From NCBI GenBank assembly GCA_905221605.1, contig CAJNDS010000069.1, positions 1-64,000 of the forward strand: a DNA stretch of 64,000 bases, given 5' to 3'. The position numbers and the translations under genes are program-made. This document shows positions 19,380-30,950 of the stretch, in pieces (position 1 is the first letter of the stretch; each line of letters begins with the position of its first letter). The stretch comes from Symbiodinium natans (taxonomy: Eukaryota > Sar > Dinophyceae > Suessiales > Symbiodiniaceae). Under the pieces are notes generated by a model, which was not told where the DNA came from, searched no databases, and worked only from the letters and a program-made list of their open reading frames with translations.

Positions 19380-20870
19380 TTTAGGGCTAGATTTCATGAC
19401 GATCCCTAGCTAGGTTCGACGAAAGTTCGGGGGCGCATGGCCCAACACCCTAACCCCCCAAAAGGGGTTCTTGCGGCCCCAAGTGCCATGAGGAACCTCG
19501 GGACGAGGTGTGTCTTTCAGGCGCACTCGCGGGCGCTCCCAGCAAAGTTTAGGGGGTTTAGGGGGTTTAGGGTTCAAGGTTTAGGGTTTTCGGGGCCGGG
19601 AACGTCCTCCGTGCGGGTATTGCCTGGATTCGCTAAGTATAAACCATTGGCGCGAAACATGCGGCCAGTTCTTTGAGTTGTGGTCCCTTTTTGGGCACCA
19701 TGCGTCGTAGAAGGGCTTGAACTACAACGGGTTTAGGGTTCAGGGTTTAGTGTTTAGGGGGTTAGGGATTAGGGTTACAAGAGGAACCCAAAAAAGGACC
19801 AGAATCCAGAGCACTTGCCATGTGCAGAAAGCTGGGTGGTGGGTGTATTTGCCACATCACCATGCGAGAACTTGACTCTTTGTGAACATCCGGGGGAGCC
19901 AAGGCATTCAAAGTTGCCAGCTGCTTCTGCGCATCTCAAGCTGCTGGAATGCCTGTGGTACTTGCTTGCCGAGTCTTCAGTGCTAGTAAACGGGGTTTCA
20001 GATAGGGGTCGGAATAATTACTAAGAATATTCCCTTAGGGTTCCTGTATATTTATACTAAAATAACCACCCGAAACCCTATTCCAATTCTTCAGGCCCCT
20101 CTTGTACAGCGGGGGAATGTCTGCCAATTGGCAAGCTCAAGGAGCTGGGGTTGTAAGTGGAGTGTGGCGTTGAGATCACAGAAGAGTTCAACCGTTTTCT
20201 GGCATTCCGAACTCGCAGCGCGAGACTTTCAGGGTAGCAGGTCATGCTTCTACCTGCCACCTGGCCAGCATGCAGCTTCAGCCCCTCATGCTGTCGTGCT
20301 ACAGCCTCCGTCTCCCTTTAAGAGAGCTTGTGCTTGCTCTGGCACTCTGTAAGTTGTAGCCTTGTAGCCTTCTGGCATGCAGTGAAGCTTGGAGCACGGA
20401 GTCTGGTGGGCATCATAGCAGCAATTCAGAACTCACAGCGTTTCGGGCAAAATTGCAGGCAACTCACGAGGGGTGCCACTGTCATCTAATCTCTTCGTAA
20501 GACGAGGCGTTCGACCTGCAACATTGACTGAGCCTGTGTACATCAGTCTCTATGTCTCGCACATCGAAAAGCATGTGCTTGCGAGCACTGCTGATCTTCC
20601 TGTGGTAGCTGCACCGTGTGTTCCAGACCCAGATTTGAAAGGGCCTCTTACATTGTTCCGTGGTATCCCGCCGTTTTTGCTTGATACACAAGACTTGTTT
20701 AATTGAAACTTCCAAAGAAATACCCATCCCCACGATTACCCCGCCTACGTGGCATTTGCTATAGATGCCTACACTACTTCTGCACAGGGTCTGGAGTATG
20801 TCAATCCAATGGGCCTCTACCCCCAACAAGGGTTAAGGAGGTTTAGGACTTAGGAGACGGTTTGGGGTTT
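19380..20870. other. Long stretch without a confident gene
   Basis: Contains family J element 2. A 115-codon minus-strand ORF (20482-20829) and a 77-codon plus ORF overlap each other; neither shows recognisable features. Confidence 0.4.
20001..20074. mobile_element. MITE-like element, family J, copy 2
   Basis: GATAGGGGTCGGAATAATTA ... TACTAAAATAACCACCCG, the inverted counterpart of 2362-2444. Confidence 0.6.
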
Positions 20871-21230
20871 CAGGGTTAAGGTTTAGGGTTTAAGGTTTAA
20901 GGTTTAAGTTAGGGTTTAGGGTTCAGGGTTCAGGGTTTAGGGTTTAGGGTTTAGGGTTCCTGGTCAAACCTTACATCCGCTGACAGAACCGTGGATCACA
21001 CAAGGCACGGCTGAGAAATCAAGCCAGAAGCGGACGAGGCAATTCCGTGTTGTACCTAGCGCTGGAATCCTGGTGCTCTAAGCCACACTATACTCAATAG
21101 GGAGCTTAGCTATGGGGGTTGGGGTTGATTGTCCCGTCCGCCGCTAGGAAGTAGCGAAAGGCACTCCAGGCGAGTTCCCCCTCAGCCAAGACTCGACAAC
21201 AAGGATCTGCGGGCAAGGGTTCCCGACTAT

Positions 21231-21345
21231 GGAGTAGACCCTGCAAAAAAAGTACATACTCTTTATGTACAAGTAGCTCTAGTAGTATAGGAACCCAGAA
21301 CTTCAGAACCCAAAAAAGTATAAAAGTATAGTACTCCAAAACCCA
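21231..21345. mobile_element. MITE-like element, family I, copy 2
   Basis: Same order of blocks as 13986-14090: GGAGTAGACCCTGC, poly-A, ATAGGAACCCAGAAC, then GTATAAAAGTATAGTACTCC. Confidence 0.65.
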
Positions 21346-22029
21346 GGGTTGTGTCCCTAACCCCTAAACCCTTAAACCCCTAATCTCCTAAACCCCTAAA
21401 CCCCTAAACCCCTAAACCCCATCAACCCCTCAACCGCTAAAGCCCTAAACCACTAAACCCCTAAACCCCTAAACCCCTACCCCCTGGACCCCTGACCCCT
21501 GAACCTTTTAGCCTTCGTCTTGCATGCGAGGGGCGAGTCCAAGCCGTGGGGGCCTCCCCCCTAGAGGCCCTCCCTGAAGACATTCAGCCAATGAGGGGCT
21601 GCCATCCATCAAGCAGATGGGGTTCGGTCCAATCGGAGCCCCCGAAACCCTTTGGGACTGTTGGGCCCTGAACCCTAAACCCCAAAACCAAGTCAGAAAC
21701 CCCAAGCCCTAAACCACTAAGCCTGTAAAGACCGTTTTGAAACGAGGCCCTGACTTTGAACGTGACCCCAGCTGCCCTGTGAAGAGCCCCACTCACAGCC
21801 GTGCGAGTGGCACCTCGACGGTGGCTTGAGTTCTCAAGGGTTTAGGGTTTAGGGTTTAGGGTTTAGGGTTTAGGGTTTAGGGGTTAGGGTTTAGGGGTTA
21901 GGGTTCAGGGTTTCCTTGTACCTATATATATATATATGTATAGAAATATACATATATATATATAACCTTTAAGTTGAGGGATTGTATGGGGTGCCTCCCC
22001 CCATTCCCCTTACTAACCAACAGTAGGAA

Positions 22030-22140
22030 GAAGGAGGAATAATGTTTATCATATAGCCATATGGCGTAAACACGGCTTGCATGAACATGCTGGCGTTGCC
22101 GGCGAACATCTGCACCACAGCTAGACTCAACAGTAGCCTA
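22030..22140 (-). CDS. Candidate membrane exon, unknown product
   Basis: Frame LLSLAVVQMFAGNASMF then MQAVFTPYGYMINII: a hydrophobic segment then a polar/aromatic loop. Not flanked by telomere repeats. Not obviously part of the CRT-like gene. Confidence 0.4.
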
Positions 22141-22472
22141 GGAATGACAAGGGGTGCCCTACCCGTTTTGGTTTATAAAGGGGCTTATAAGGGGACCTAA
22201 ACCTCAACCCTAAGAAAAACAGGGAACAAGGGCCTACTCCGGGTCCTAGACAGTGTTGCCGAATCCGTGCTTGCAGACTCTCGACCTTCACTTGTGCTCC
22301 TTGAGTCATTGAACTTACCATGAGCTTCTTCGTAGCTCTCTAACGCGGGGTCCCCTGTGGGTGCCCTATATCTACTACGGCACCCTTACAATAAGGAACC
22401 CCAGGAGTGCAGAACGATTGGGCTCCGATCTTCTACGTGCAAGAAAGGTAGCTGCTGCTCTGAGAATCCGAG

Positions 22473-22561
22473 GTCCTTAATAGAGATTCTAGTGGGGGGG
22501 GGGGGGATACTAGAATCCCTATTAAGGACTGTTAGTGTAAGGGGGGTGGAACATCCCAACC
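22473..22561. mobile_element. MITE-like element, family A, rearranged copy 4
   Basis: The right arm (AAGGACTGTTAGTGTAAGG to the GGAACATCCCAAC end) is intact. The left side is an inverted inner segment (GTCCTTAATAGAGATTCTAG) joined through a 14-G run, so one outer arm is missing. Confidence 0.65.
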
Positions 22562-22811
22562 GTAAAGCCTGAACCCGTACATGGCCTGAGCTAAGTCTAT
22601 CGGGACCGAGAATGAAAGCCCTACCTGGAACCCTGGACACCCTCAAGCCCCAAGACAACCTAAACACCCAAAGCCCTCAACCCCCAATATCCTAAAACCT
22701 ACCCTAAACCCTAAACCCTAGGCCCTAAACCCTTAAACCCTAAACACTTAAACCCTCCTAAACCCTAACAAAACCCCGAGGCCCTACACTACACCCTAAA
22801 AAGCTTGGTAA

Positions 22812-22934
22812 GCGCCCTGAGGACCGCGCTTGATGGAGATATGCCCCTTATGTACAACGCCTGAGACGAGGGCGGCATAAGGTTTAAGGCTCTTGGATCT
22901 TCAGCGGGATGCGAAAACCATGCATCGGCCCCAA
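22812..22934 (-). CDS. Candidate exon, unknown product
   Basis: An open frame of about 41 codons: ADAWFSHPAEDPRALN then LMPPSSQALYIRGIS and SSAVLRALTKL. Soluble composition, CCCTAAA repeats on the left side. Confidence 0.4.
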
Positions 22935-23211
22935 GCCAGCCCTAAACTCTCAGGACTCAGAACCCTTATAGGGTTTTAGGCTTTGGGGTTTTAGGGTTTT
23001 AGGGTTTGGGGGTTTGAGGGTTTTGAGATTTTAGGTTTGAGGGTTTAGGGTTTAGAGTTTTCGGTGGGTTTGAGGGTTTAGGGTTTAGGGTGCTGTGTCG
23101 TCACACTCTGGTCCTTGGGTGTTGGAATCTTGGGGTGTGTGGGGGGGCAAGTGTCGCAATTCTGTAAGGGTTTCGCCATTCGGTAGTTTAGGGCGGCCTG
23201 GGCACCTGTTA

Positions 23212-23325
23212 GGGCTTTAGGGCTTAGGGCTTTAGGGCTTTAGGGCTTTAGGGCTTTAGGGCTTTAGGGCTTTAGGGCTTTAGGGCTTAGGGCTTAGGGT
23301 GGGCTTAGGGTTTAGGGTTTAAGGC
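23212..23325 (+). repeat. TTTAGGGC octamer array
   Basis: About ten tandem 8-bp units, grading into TTAGGGC and TTTAGGG. Confidence 0.95.
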
Positions 23326-24082
23326 TTAGCATCCCCTGCAACCTACACCCTTCCAGACCCATACAAACCCTTTAAACAACCTCATAATTACAGCCTAAAC
23401 CCTTACACACACACACACACTACACACCTGCCTCTGCCCTCCTCCCCCCCTTCACCCAGCCCCCAGAAGAAACTCGGGCACGCACATTGCCGGCGCCTGG
23501 CTGAGCACCAGCCGCCAAAATCCTAAACCCCGGGTTTTTAAACACACCATCTTATGGTTTTGGGTTTTGGGTTTAGGGCTTAGGCCTTAGGGTTTAGGGC
23601 TAAGGGTTTAGGGTTTATCACCTACAATCCGGAAGCGGTAAAAGGCCCTGAGCATCTTTTTCCAGATTGCAAGCTATCACGACTTGCCGCTCAGAGACGC
23701 ATGTACACACCCTAAGCGCCCTGAAGCCTCAACTCCTATGCTACCCTGCCCTAGGTTCCCCAAGCAACCTAGGAACAAGGCACTTTCTTCGCTTCATGTG
23801 CGTGCTTTTTCGTGGGATCGCACACCGGAGGCAAAGGTATGGAGCCACCTAATCTAATGAACCGTGAAACTATAGTCGTATCTCAACAACGTCTGACCAT
23901 CGAAGCCCCCGAAACCCTTAACCCTGAACCCTGAACCCTAAACCCTAAACCCTAAACCCTAAGCCCTAAACCCTAAATCCTAAACCCTAGAAACCCTAAA
24001 CCCTAAACCCTATAAACCCTAAACTCAAGGTTGCGGGCTTTGGCCTGATTCCTAATTAAGACCCCAAACCCAGTACGGAACA

Positions 24083-24196
24083 ATGGCCGGAGATCAGAAA
24101 GAGTTCCCCCAAGAAGTGGCCCATGTCATGTGTGTTGCGTGCAGCTCCTGTGGAACGAAGATTCCCCGTCAGGACTTAGGGTGCAATCTATTTTGA
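24083..24196 (+). CDS. Small ORF or start exon with CxxCxxC motif
   Basis: ATG at 24083 opens a 37-residue frame MAGDQKEFPQEVAHVM then CVACSSCGTKIPRQD, ending at TGA 24196. The CxxCxxCG spacing is typical of a zinc or metal knuckle at the start of a small zinc-ribbon protein. It may be a first exon whose donor lies before the stop. Family not identified. Confidence 0.45.
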   Translation: MAGDQKEFPQEVAHVMCVACSSCGTKIPRQDLGCNLF

Positions 24197-24940
24197 ACCA
24201 TGCCACGTTCAAACAAGAACTCAGGCAAACCCTTCCATCTTACAAGCCAGTAGCTCTCCTAGAAATGTCGTGCACATGCCCCGGGAGCCTCTGACTAGCC
24301 TCGAACGCCTTTCAATGCGGCGGCTGATGTCCTGCCATTGACCTTAGCGGTGACAGGTTTAGGGCTATTGGGTTTAGGGTTTAGGGTTTAGGGTTAGGGC
24401 TTAGTAGGATTTCCGGTCTGGTTTATACTTGGTTTGGCGAGAGGACTGCAACTGGTTCGCTGCGGGGACTGACAACCCTAAAGCCTCAAAGATCTCAACA
24501 ACCCGAATTTATCCCCTTTCACTAATATGATCCTAGACCCTAAAGCCCTAGACCCTAAAGCCCTAAAGGTCTAGTTTTTGGGTACCTATTTCCTCGTCCC
24601 CTACGAAGAACCAGTGTGTTCAGGGTCTAGGGCTAGCATGAGCCGCCGGATATCGGGACAATGGTTTAGGGTGAGGATTTTAAGGGTTTAGGGTCGATGG
24701 GGGTAGAGCCTAGCGTTTGCGAAACTCCGCTACCTCAGATTCCCACGATGTCTACTACAAGTATGCTTTTTCAACATGTATTCATTTTTGTTGCTATCCT
24801 GTGGTTACTGCCATTCTTCTTACTATTTCTGCCCTCAGCCTCGACTCCTGCGGGCTTTTTCAGCCAGAGCCTGGCTCGGAAAATCGATTCGGAGAGCGGT
24901 GCTGCCTGCAAGCAGGGCGGGGGGAAGCCTCCACAGGGCC

Positions 24941-25051
24941 TTGTACCCTAGCGCGGCCCTTAAAACTCTTCGAAAAATCTTCCTGAACATGAGCCTCTTA
25001 AACCCCAAAAGGGAAAATATAAAATGCCCCAAGGGCCTGCCGAGTACCACT
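24941..25051. mobile_element. MITE-like element, family G, copy 1
   Basis: Ends TGTACCCTAGCGCGGCCCTT and AAGGGCCTGCCGAGTACCA are inverted. The centre GGGAAAATATAAAATG is shared with 45690-45798. Confidence 0.75.
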
Positions 25052-25507
25052 TTTGTGCTGAAGATTTAGGGCGTTTCGTAGGGGGTTTGGGGTCTCGAGG
25101 TTCAGGGGACTTTTGAATCATCTGCAACTCCCAGTTACCTTCTCCCATCGGTACGATTATGCAAGGAGCTGCTCTCTCAGATCCGAGCCTTCAAACCTGA
25201 GAGCCCAGGGCCTGAAGCAACCCTAAACCCTAAACGGTTCTACCCTAAACCCTACACCTCGAAACCCTAGACCCCAAACCCTAAAACCTTAAACCCCAAA
25301 CCCATAGCATGGCTTTATGACTTTCGGATATTGGGGTTGAGGGCTATAGCCCTAAACCCTAAACCCTAAACCCTAAACCCTAAACTCGGTTTTGAGCCGA
25401 AAGCCTCTGAGGCCTTGGATGTCGTCGAACGCAGCTAACAGTCAACAACGACTCTCAGGGTTTAGGATTTAGGGCTTGGTGTACGTACCCGATAAGAAGG
25501 CCCTGCA

Positions 25508-25690
25508 TCATATCGCCGAAACCACACTGCCTCCCACTCGAACGGCGCGAGCTTTCACCGCCGCCGGATCGACGGGTGCTGGGAGCACCTGGGACGCGGC
25601 TTTTGCTTTCGAAGCTGAGTCCGCTTTTGAGTGCTGGATGCCCTGGCCCTCTGGGACGACCCGGAAAGGCTCGCGGAACACGGTGATGAG
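25508..25690 (-). CDS. Candidate C-terminal exon, unknown product
   Basis: Frame VFREPFRVVPEGQGIQ then HSKADSASKAKAASQ and VRVGGSVVSAI ending at TGA 25508-25510. The plus strand is also open here, so strand is uncertain. Telomeric repeats lie on both sides but no clear acceptor is visible. Confidence 0.35.
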   Translation of the reverse strand, partial: LITVFREPFRVVPEGQGIQHSKADSASKAKAASQVLPAPVDPAAVKARAVRVGGSVVSAI

Positions 25691-26125
25691 TTTAGAGTGT
25701 GGGGTTGAGGGTTTCGGGCTTAGGGGTTTAGGAGCGTGGGGTGTTAGGGGCTTCTTGTTCGGTCATGTGAGGGTTTGTGGCTTGGGGTTTAGGGTAATCC
25801 TCACAACCCTAAGCTTTAAACCCTATGACTCCTACATGGGCTCTTGACCAACGTGCTTGGGCAGTCGAAGAAGAAGTGGTGCTTGAAATGTACGTACCGT
25901 CTTTCGAACCTTAAACCCTAAACCCTAAACCCTTAGGCCCTTAAATCATAAACCCTGAACCCCAGAAAACCCAGTATCCTGGGGGCCGTTTGGGTGCTTC
26001 ATGCGTTGCTTATAAGGGAGCCTGACCCCTAAAAAAGAGGTAAGGGTTCACCTACTTGGCATCCTATGTCTACCCTACACCAGAAGCGGTTTAGGGTTTA
26101 GGGTTTAGGGTTTAGGGTTTCGGGC

Positions 26126-26203
26126 TTCAGCGGCAGCCCATGGCAGCCCCTCACAAAACCGGGGTAGCAGCAGCTGGGTCACGGAGAGCCTGTGCCAAGG
26201 CGC
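26126..26203 (-). CDS. Candidate exon, unknown product
   Basis: After CTTCAG (26204-26209) the frame APWHRLSVTQLLLPR then FCEGLPWAAAE is open. Repeats on both sides run opposite to the usual flank rule (TTTAGGG left, CCCTAAA right). Confidence 0.45.
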
Positions 26204-27215
26204 CTGAAGGAGGTCTACCTCCATCTCTTTGCAGCCTCCAATCAAGGAACTCTAAGCTCAAGGGACCCTTAACCCTAAACCCTAAACCCTAAGTCCTAAA
26301 CCCTAAATCCTAAACCCTAGCAAGACGCGTAACCCTGAGGTCGTACCCCTAAAGCCCTAAAGGTTCCCCTTGATATACTCCTAACATGGCCCGCTTATTC
26401 CCTTAGGGGATCTTTTGCAAGGGTACCCAGACCCAAGGGTACAACCTTTGGGGTCCAAGATAGAGTCCCATGATAAACCCTAAACCCTAAACCCTAAACC
26501 CTAAACCTTGAACCCTAAGCCCTAAACCCCAAACCCCAAACCCTAAACCTCTCCAGCCTTAACAGATCATGCTTAGGCTTCGTGGGCTTACTCGGGGTTG
26601 CAGGTTTGGGGGGCTTAAGGCTTAGGGATGCCAGGGTTTAGGGATTTGAGGGTTCAGGGATGCAAGGGTTGAGGGATGCAAGGGTTCAGGGATTCTAGGG
26701 TTGAGGGTTGCGGGTTTAGGGCTTCAATTCGCAAATTGAGGTTTCCGACAATTATGATGATTGCTTCTATTATTAGTATGATAACAACAATTACTTCTCT
26801 TTTTGCTCTCGGGGTCTTGAGGTTTCGGGTTCTGGGTTTCGGGTTTGTGGGTCTCATGGCCCACTTGAGCTTGTGGTTTGACTAGGGCTGAGGGCATGAA
26901 GGCTTTTCAAGACTTCATTGGTCCTGATAAATCTCGGGTTCCTTTTGGAGGCATTCCTCGAAAGCTCCTTTAGCCCACCCGAACACCCCAAACCCTAAAC
27001 CCTAAATGCCTAAACCGTACCTCCTAAACCCTAAATATCCCTCCTAAATATCCCTAACCCCTAAACCCTAAATATCCTCAAAATATCCCTGTGCCCTCAG
27101 AAATATCCCTAAACCCTAAACCCTAAATTATCCTCCTAAATATCCCTAAGCCCTCACTATCCCTAAACCCCAAACCCATACACCCTACGTCCTCCCCCCA
27201 AAAAAGTCGCCACCA

Positions 27216-27304
27216 TCAGGGGCCGCCTCTCGCCGCGGCTTCGGCTCCCGGCGTTAGGCGCAGTGTGGCCGCCGCCACGTCCACTTGGGCGTCGGCGCCG
27301 TAGC
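27216..27304 (-). CDS. Candidate C-terminal exon, unknown product
   Basis: After AG at 27306-27305 the frame GYGADAQVDVAAATLR then LTPGAEAAARGGP ends at TGA 27216-27218. Very GC-rich. CCCTA-type repeats left, TTTAGGG right. Confidence 0.4.
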
Positions 27305-27422
27305 CTGTTTTGGGCTTCGGGTTTGGGGTTTAGGGTTTAGGGTCGAGGGTCTCAGGTTTCAGGGGGTTCGGGTTGCAGGGCTTTTATAGGGATTTGCAGG
27401 GTTTTGCAAAGTTTTGGTAAAC

Positions 27423-28430
27423 CAGGAGGCGAGCATCATGAGGATAAGCTGGGTAGTGATCTGGCCACATGACTTCTCCAGACGCTTGCAGACCACACTG
27501 CCCCAGTGATTGGGGTCATCTGACGAGCCAGGAGGCGAGCATCATGAGCATCAGCTGGGTAGTGTTCTGGCCACATGACTTGCTAGCCTCCGGACGCTTG
27601 CAGACCACACTGCCCCAGTGATTGGGGCCATCTGACGAGCCAGGAGGCGAGCATCATGAGCATCAGCTGGGTAGTGTTCTGGCCCCATGACTTGCTAGCC
27701 TCCAGACGCTTGCGACCACACTGCCCCAGTGATTGACGAGCCAGGAAGCGAGCATCAGGAGCATCAGCTGGGTAGTGTTCTGGCCACATGACTTGCTAGC
27801 CTCCGGACGCTTGCAGACCACACTGCCCCAGTGATTGGGGCCATCTGACGAGCCAGCAGGCGAGCATCATGAGCATCAGCTGGGTAGTGTTCTGGCCCCA
27901 TGACTTGCTAGCCTCCAGACGCTTGCGACCACACTGCCCCAGTGATTGACGAGCCAGGAGGCGAGCATCATGAGCATCAGCTGGGTAGTGTTCTGGCCAC
28001 ATGACTTGCTAGCCTCCGGACGCTTGCAGACCACACTGCCCCAGTGATTGGGGCCATCTGACGAGCCAGGAGGCGAGCATCATGAGCATCAGCTGGGAGT
28101 GTTCTGGCCACATGACTTGCTATAGGCGCTTGCAGACCACACTGCCCCAGTGATTGGGGCCATCTGACGAGCCAGGAGGCGAGCATCATGAGCATCAGCT
28201 GGGTAGTGTTCTGGCCACATGACTTGCTATAGGCGCTTGCAGACCACACTGCCCCAGTGATTGGGGCCATCTGACGAGCCAGGAGGCGAGCATCATGAGC
28301 ATCAGCTGGGTAGTGTTCTGGCCACATGACTTGCTATAGGCGCTTGCAGACCACACTGCCCCAGTGATTGGGGCCATCTGACGAGCCAGGAGGCGAGCAT
28401 CATGAGCATCAGCGAGCATCAGTGCTGGCC
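27423..28430. repeat. Minisatellite of 101-113 bp units with a two-unit higher order
   Basis: About ten copies of a unit containing CCAGGAGGCGAGCATCATGA and GACCACACTGCCCCAGTGAT. From 27527 two unit types alternate (CATCTGACGAGCC versus GATTGACGAGCC), giving a repeat of about 213 bp at 27527, 27739 and 27953. Later units lack the CTAGCCTCCGGA segment. A scrambled unit recurs at 28750-28830. Long ORFs across it come from the repeat. Confidence 0.9.
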
Positions 28431-28439
28431 ACATGGCCT

Positions 28440-28462
28440 TGTGTGTGTGTGTGTGTGTGTGC

Positions 28463-28541
<79 letters not shown>
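28440..28541 (+). repeat. GT microsatellite
   Basis: About 100 bp of GT/TG with two GC interruptions, followed by T11, at the end of the minisatellite. Confidence 0.95.
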
Positions 28542-28545
<4 letters not shown>

Positions 28546-28993
28546 TTTTTTTTCAGATTCTTGCAGATAGCCAAACTGATCAAACCCTTAACTCCTTACT
28601 CTCAAACTGGTTCAACCATGTTCAACCTAAGGGGGCTGAAGAGGTTTCGAGTTCTGTGCTGAAAGGGTTTAGGGGGCATAGGGTGTAGGGTTCAAGGGGC
28701 ATAGGGTTTAGGGCTGAAGGGGGTTTTACAGCAGTTTGGGCTTCGAAGGGTGAGGAGGCGAGCATCATGAGCATTCTGGCCACATGGCCTGCTAGGCCCC
28801 AGACGCTTGCATCAGCTGGGTGGTGTTCAACTTGCAGAACGAACTGCCGGGTCTCAGGGCCTAGGGGTTGTAAGGTGTCTGCGGCTTGAAGGGTGTAGGG
28901 CTTCGTAGCTTTGTAGCTCGGGCCCTCAAACAACAATCTGAAAACATCAAAACCCGAACGCCTGAACCCTAAGCCCTAAACCTGAACCCCAAT

Positions 28994-29157
28994 ATATGGG
29001 TAGCTCTCAAAAATGGCTTTTTCATTTTCTTTGGGGGGGGGGGGGGGGGAGCGTACTTTGTATAAGGTGCCGCATTATGTATACAGCCAATATAGGGACC
29101 CCAAAGGTGGGGACCCCCAAAAAAGGTTCTAGGGTTTGCGAGATTTACCCATATGTA
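28994..29157. mobile_element. MITE-like inverted-repeat element with G-run centre
   Basis: Ends ATATATGGGTAGCTCTCA and GCGAGATTTACCCATATGT pair imperfectly, around a G19 run and a GGGACCCC palindrome. Confidence 0.5.
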
Positions 29158-29335
29158 ACAACAAGGCAGATCCGAAGTCAGTCGTCGGAACCCTCCTTGG
29201 CTGCTGACCGTTGAGCGACCTTGCTACCCTAAACCCTAAACCCTAAACCCTAAACCCTAAACCCTACACCCTAAACCCTGAACCCTGAACCCTGAACCCT
29301 ATTCCTAAACCCTAAACCCTAAACCCTAAACTGAG

Positions 29336-29425
29336 GGTTCTTTGGACCCCAAGAAAGCGGTTGGCACCGCTTCCGACGTCAGCTAAGAGCCGCGCCCGAG
29401 ATTCGAAGCTGCCATCCTTGCAGAG
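29336..29425 (-). CDS. Candidate exon, unknown product
   Basis: Frame LCKDGSFESRARLLAD then VGSGANRFLGVQRTL; soluble. CCCTAAA left, TTTGGGG/TTTAGGG right. A short neighbouring frame at 29175-29225 (LNGQQPRRVPTTDFG) may belong to the same gene. Confidence 0.45.
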
Positions 29426-30340
29426 TCGGGTTTGGGGTTTGGGGTTTATAGGGTTTAGGGTTAGGATTTAGGGTTTAGGATTTAGGGTTTAGGGTAGGGT
29501 TTAGGGTTTCGGGACCCTAACACTCTGTAATTCTGAAGCTTCAGGTCTTTCAGGCTCGCGAAAAACACAGCGCATGCGGGAATTACTGCGTAGCGCTGTG
29601 TCTCAACGTCTTGGGGCGCTTCGTGGCATGCTGCTCATATGCATAGACATGCATCGCAGTACACCCTATATCATCTACATCTATCCACGAACTTTATAAA
29701 GAGCTGTATAAAATAGTGCACATTCAGACGCAATTTGATCACAACCCTAACCCACACAAGACACCCGCGTCTTCTGCAATTGCAGCGGCCATCTTTGCCC
29801 TGCTGCCACTTGCAGATCCCTGGCTCGGAAGGCAGACCTCGGACAATGGCCAAGGCTTGTGTTTAGGGTCTAGGGATAGGGTTCCGGGTTCTGGGTTCCG
29901 GGTTCTCTAAGGTTGAGGGTCTGACAGAGCCCCCAACAACCCTCCGGGCCCAGTATCACGGGTAGTTGGGGGGTCTCGGATTTTTGGGCGGTCAGATTGC
30001 TGTCTTCGGCACGCAGCTAGCACGGCATGGTTTAGCATCTGCGCTTAAGGCTTTTAATCTTGAAGACGGCCGCGAGAAGGTGTCTTCTAATACGAATTTG
30101 CTTCACATGGGGGCTTAGGGTTCCGTGTCCTGTTTCCTTCGTCATCCCAGGTTGGCCCTTAAAGCCGTCGGAAAATCCCACAAATAGGGTACTCTTACAC
30201 TCAATATGTCAATAAGGGTAGATATCAAAAACAAATGTCCTGCCTGTCCCTACCTAGTAAGCTGATACATCTAGCACCTGCACTGAAATATTCGTGGACT
30301 TGTGAAAGCGGCGCGCATCCGGGTTCAGGCTCAAGCGGGT

Positions 30341-30438
30341 TGTACCAGGATGGGCTACTAGGCCCCATAATCCCCATAATCAACCCTATAAAGGGCCCGT
30401 TTAGGGGCTTATAGGGTATAATAGCCCGTCCTGGTACA
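30341..30438. mobile_element. MITE-like palindromic element, single copy
   Basis: TGTACCAGGATGGGCTACTA and TAATAGCCCGTCCTGGTACA are inverted ends around CCCTATAAAGGGCCC. No second copy seen in the window. Confidence 0.65.
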
Positions 30439-30612
30439 GGGGTTAGGGGTTTGGGGTTTAGGGATCTCGGGCCCGGCTACTGCCAGCAAGTCACTGCTGG
30501 TCGGCTGCAGGGCTGCATCTGCGAATGCCTTTACGAGACACGAGACTCAGAGAACGTTTGAAAGCTTCCCCTTACCTGTTGTTACTAGGGAATTCGGGAG
30601 TTCGGTAGCCTA

Positions 30613-30826
30613 GATGATATCAAGCATGTCCTCTTAGCGGCGTATACTCTGTGCTGCGGATCACATTTGCAGTCACCCCGGGCACGAGGACCGCTCCGCG
30701 TCGGTGAGCGACACCCCGAATCCTAAACAGTTTTTTCTCTGACTGGGCCTTGTAGTTAGGTTGCATAGTGCCAAGCAGGATGGTGGAGTCACGTGACGAG
30801 AGAATCCAACCCTGCACACCGTACAC
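30613..30826 (-). CDS. ORF or exon, unknown product
   Basis: A 68-codon frame (GWILSSRDSTILLGT, then NYKAQSEKKLFRIRG) ending at TGA near 30620. A GTGTGCAG that could act as acceptor lies near its start. No telomere repeats inside. Family not recognised. Confidence 0.35.
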
Positions 30827-30831
30827 CTTCT

Positions 30832-30950
30832 ATAAACCCTAAACCCTAAACCCTAAACCCTGAACCCTGAACCCTAAACCCTAAACCTAAACCCTAAACC
30901 CTAAACCCTAAACCCTAAACCCTAAACCCTAAACCCTAAACCCTAAACCA
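30832..30950 (+). repeat. CCCTAAA array
   Basis: Mostly perfect heptamers with CCCTGAA variants. A GC-rich 100-bp island (30955-31057) follows, open on both strands, then TTTAGGG repeats. Confidence 0.95.

Noticed and set aside
27298-27320. Possible dinoflagellate spliced-leader sequence (CCGTAGCC..TTTTGG)
   Set aside because: Only a partial match with insertions, inside a GC-rich exon boundary, with no downstream donor or repeat unit; likely chance.
27583-28434. Repeated ORFs with MWPEHYPADAHDARLL
   Set aside because: Open frames follow from the minisatellite unit; the frame shifts and stops between units of different length.
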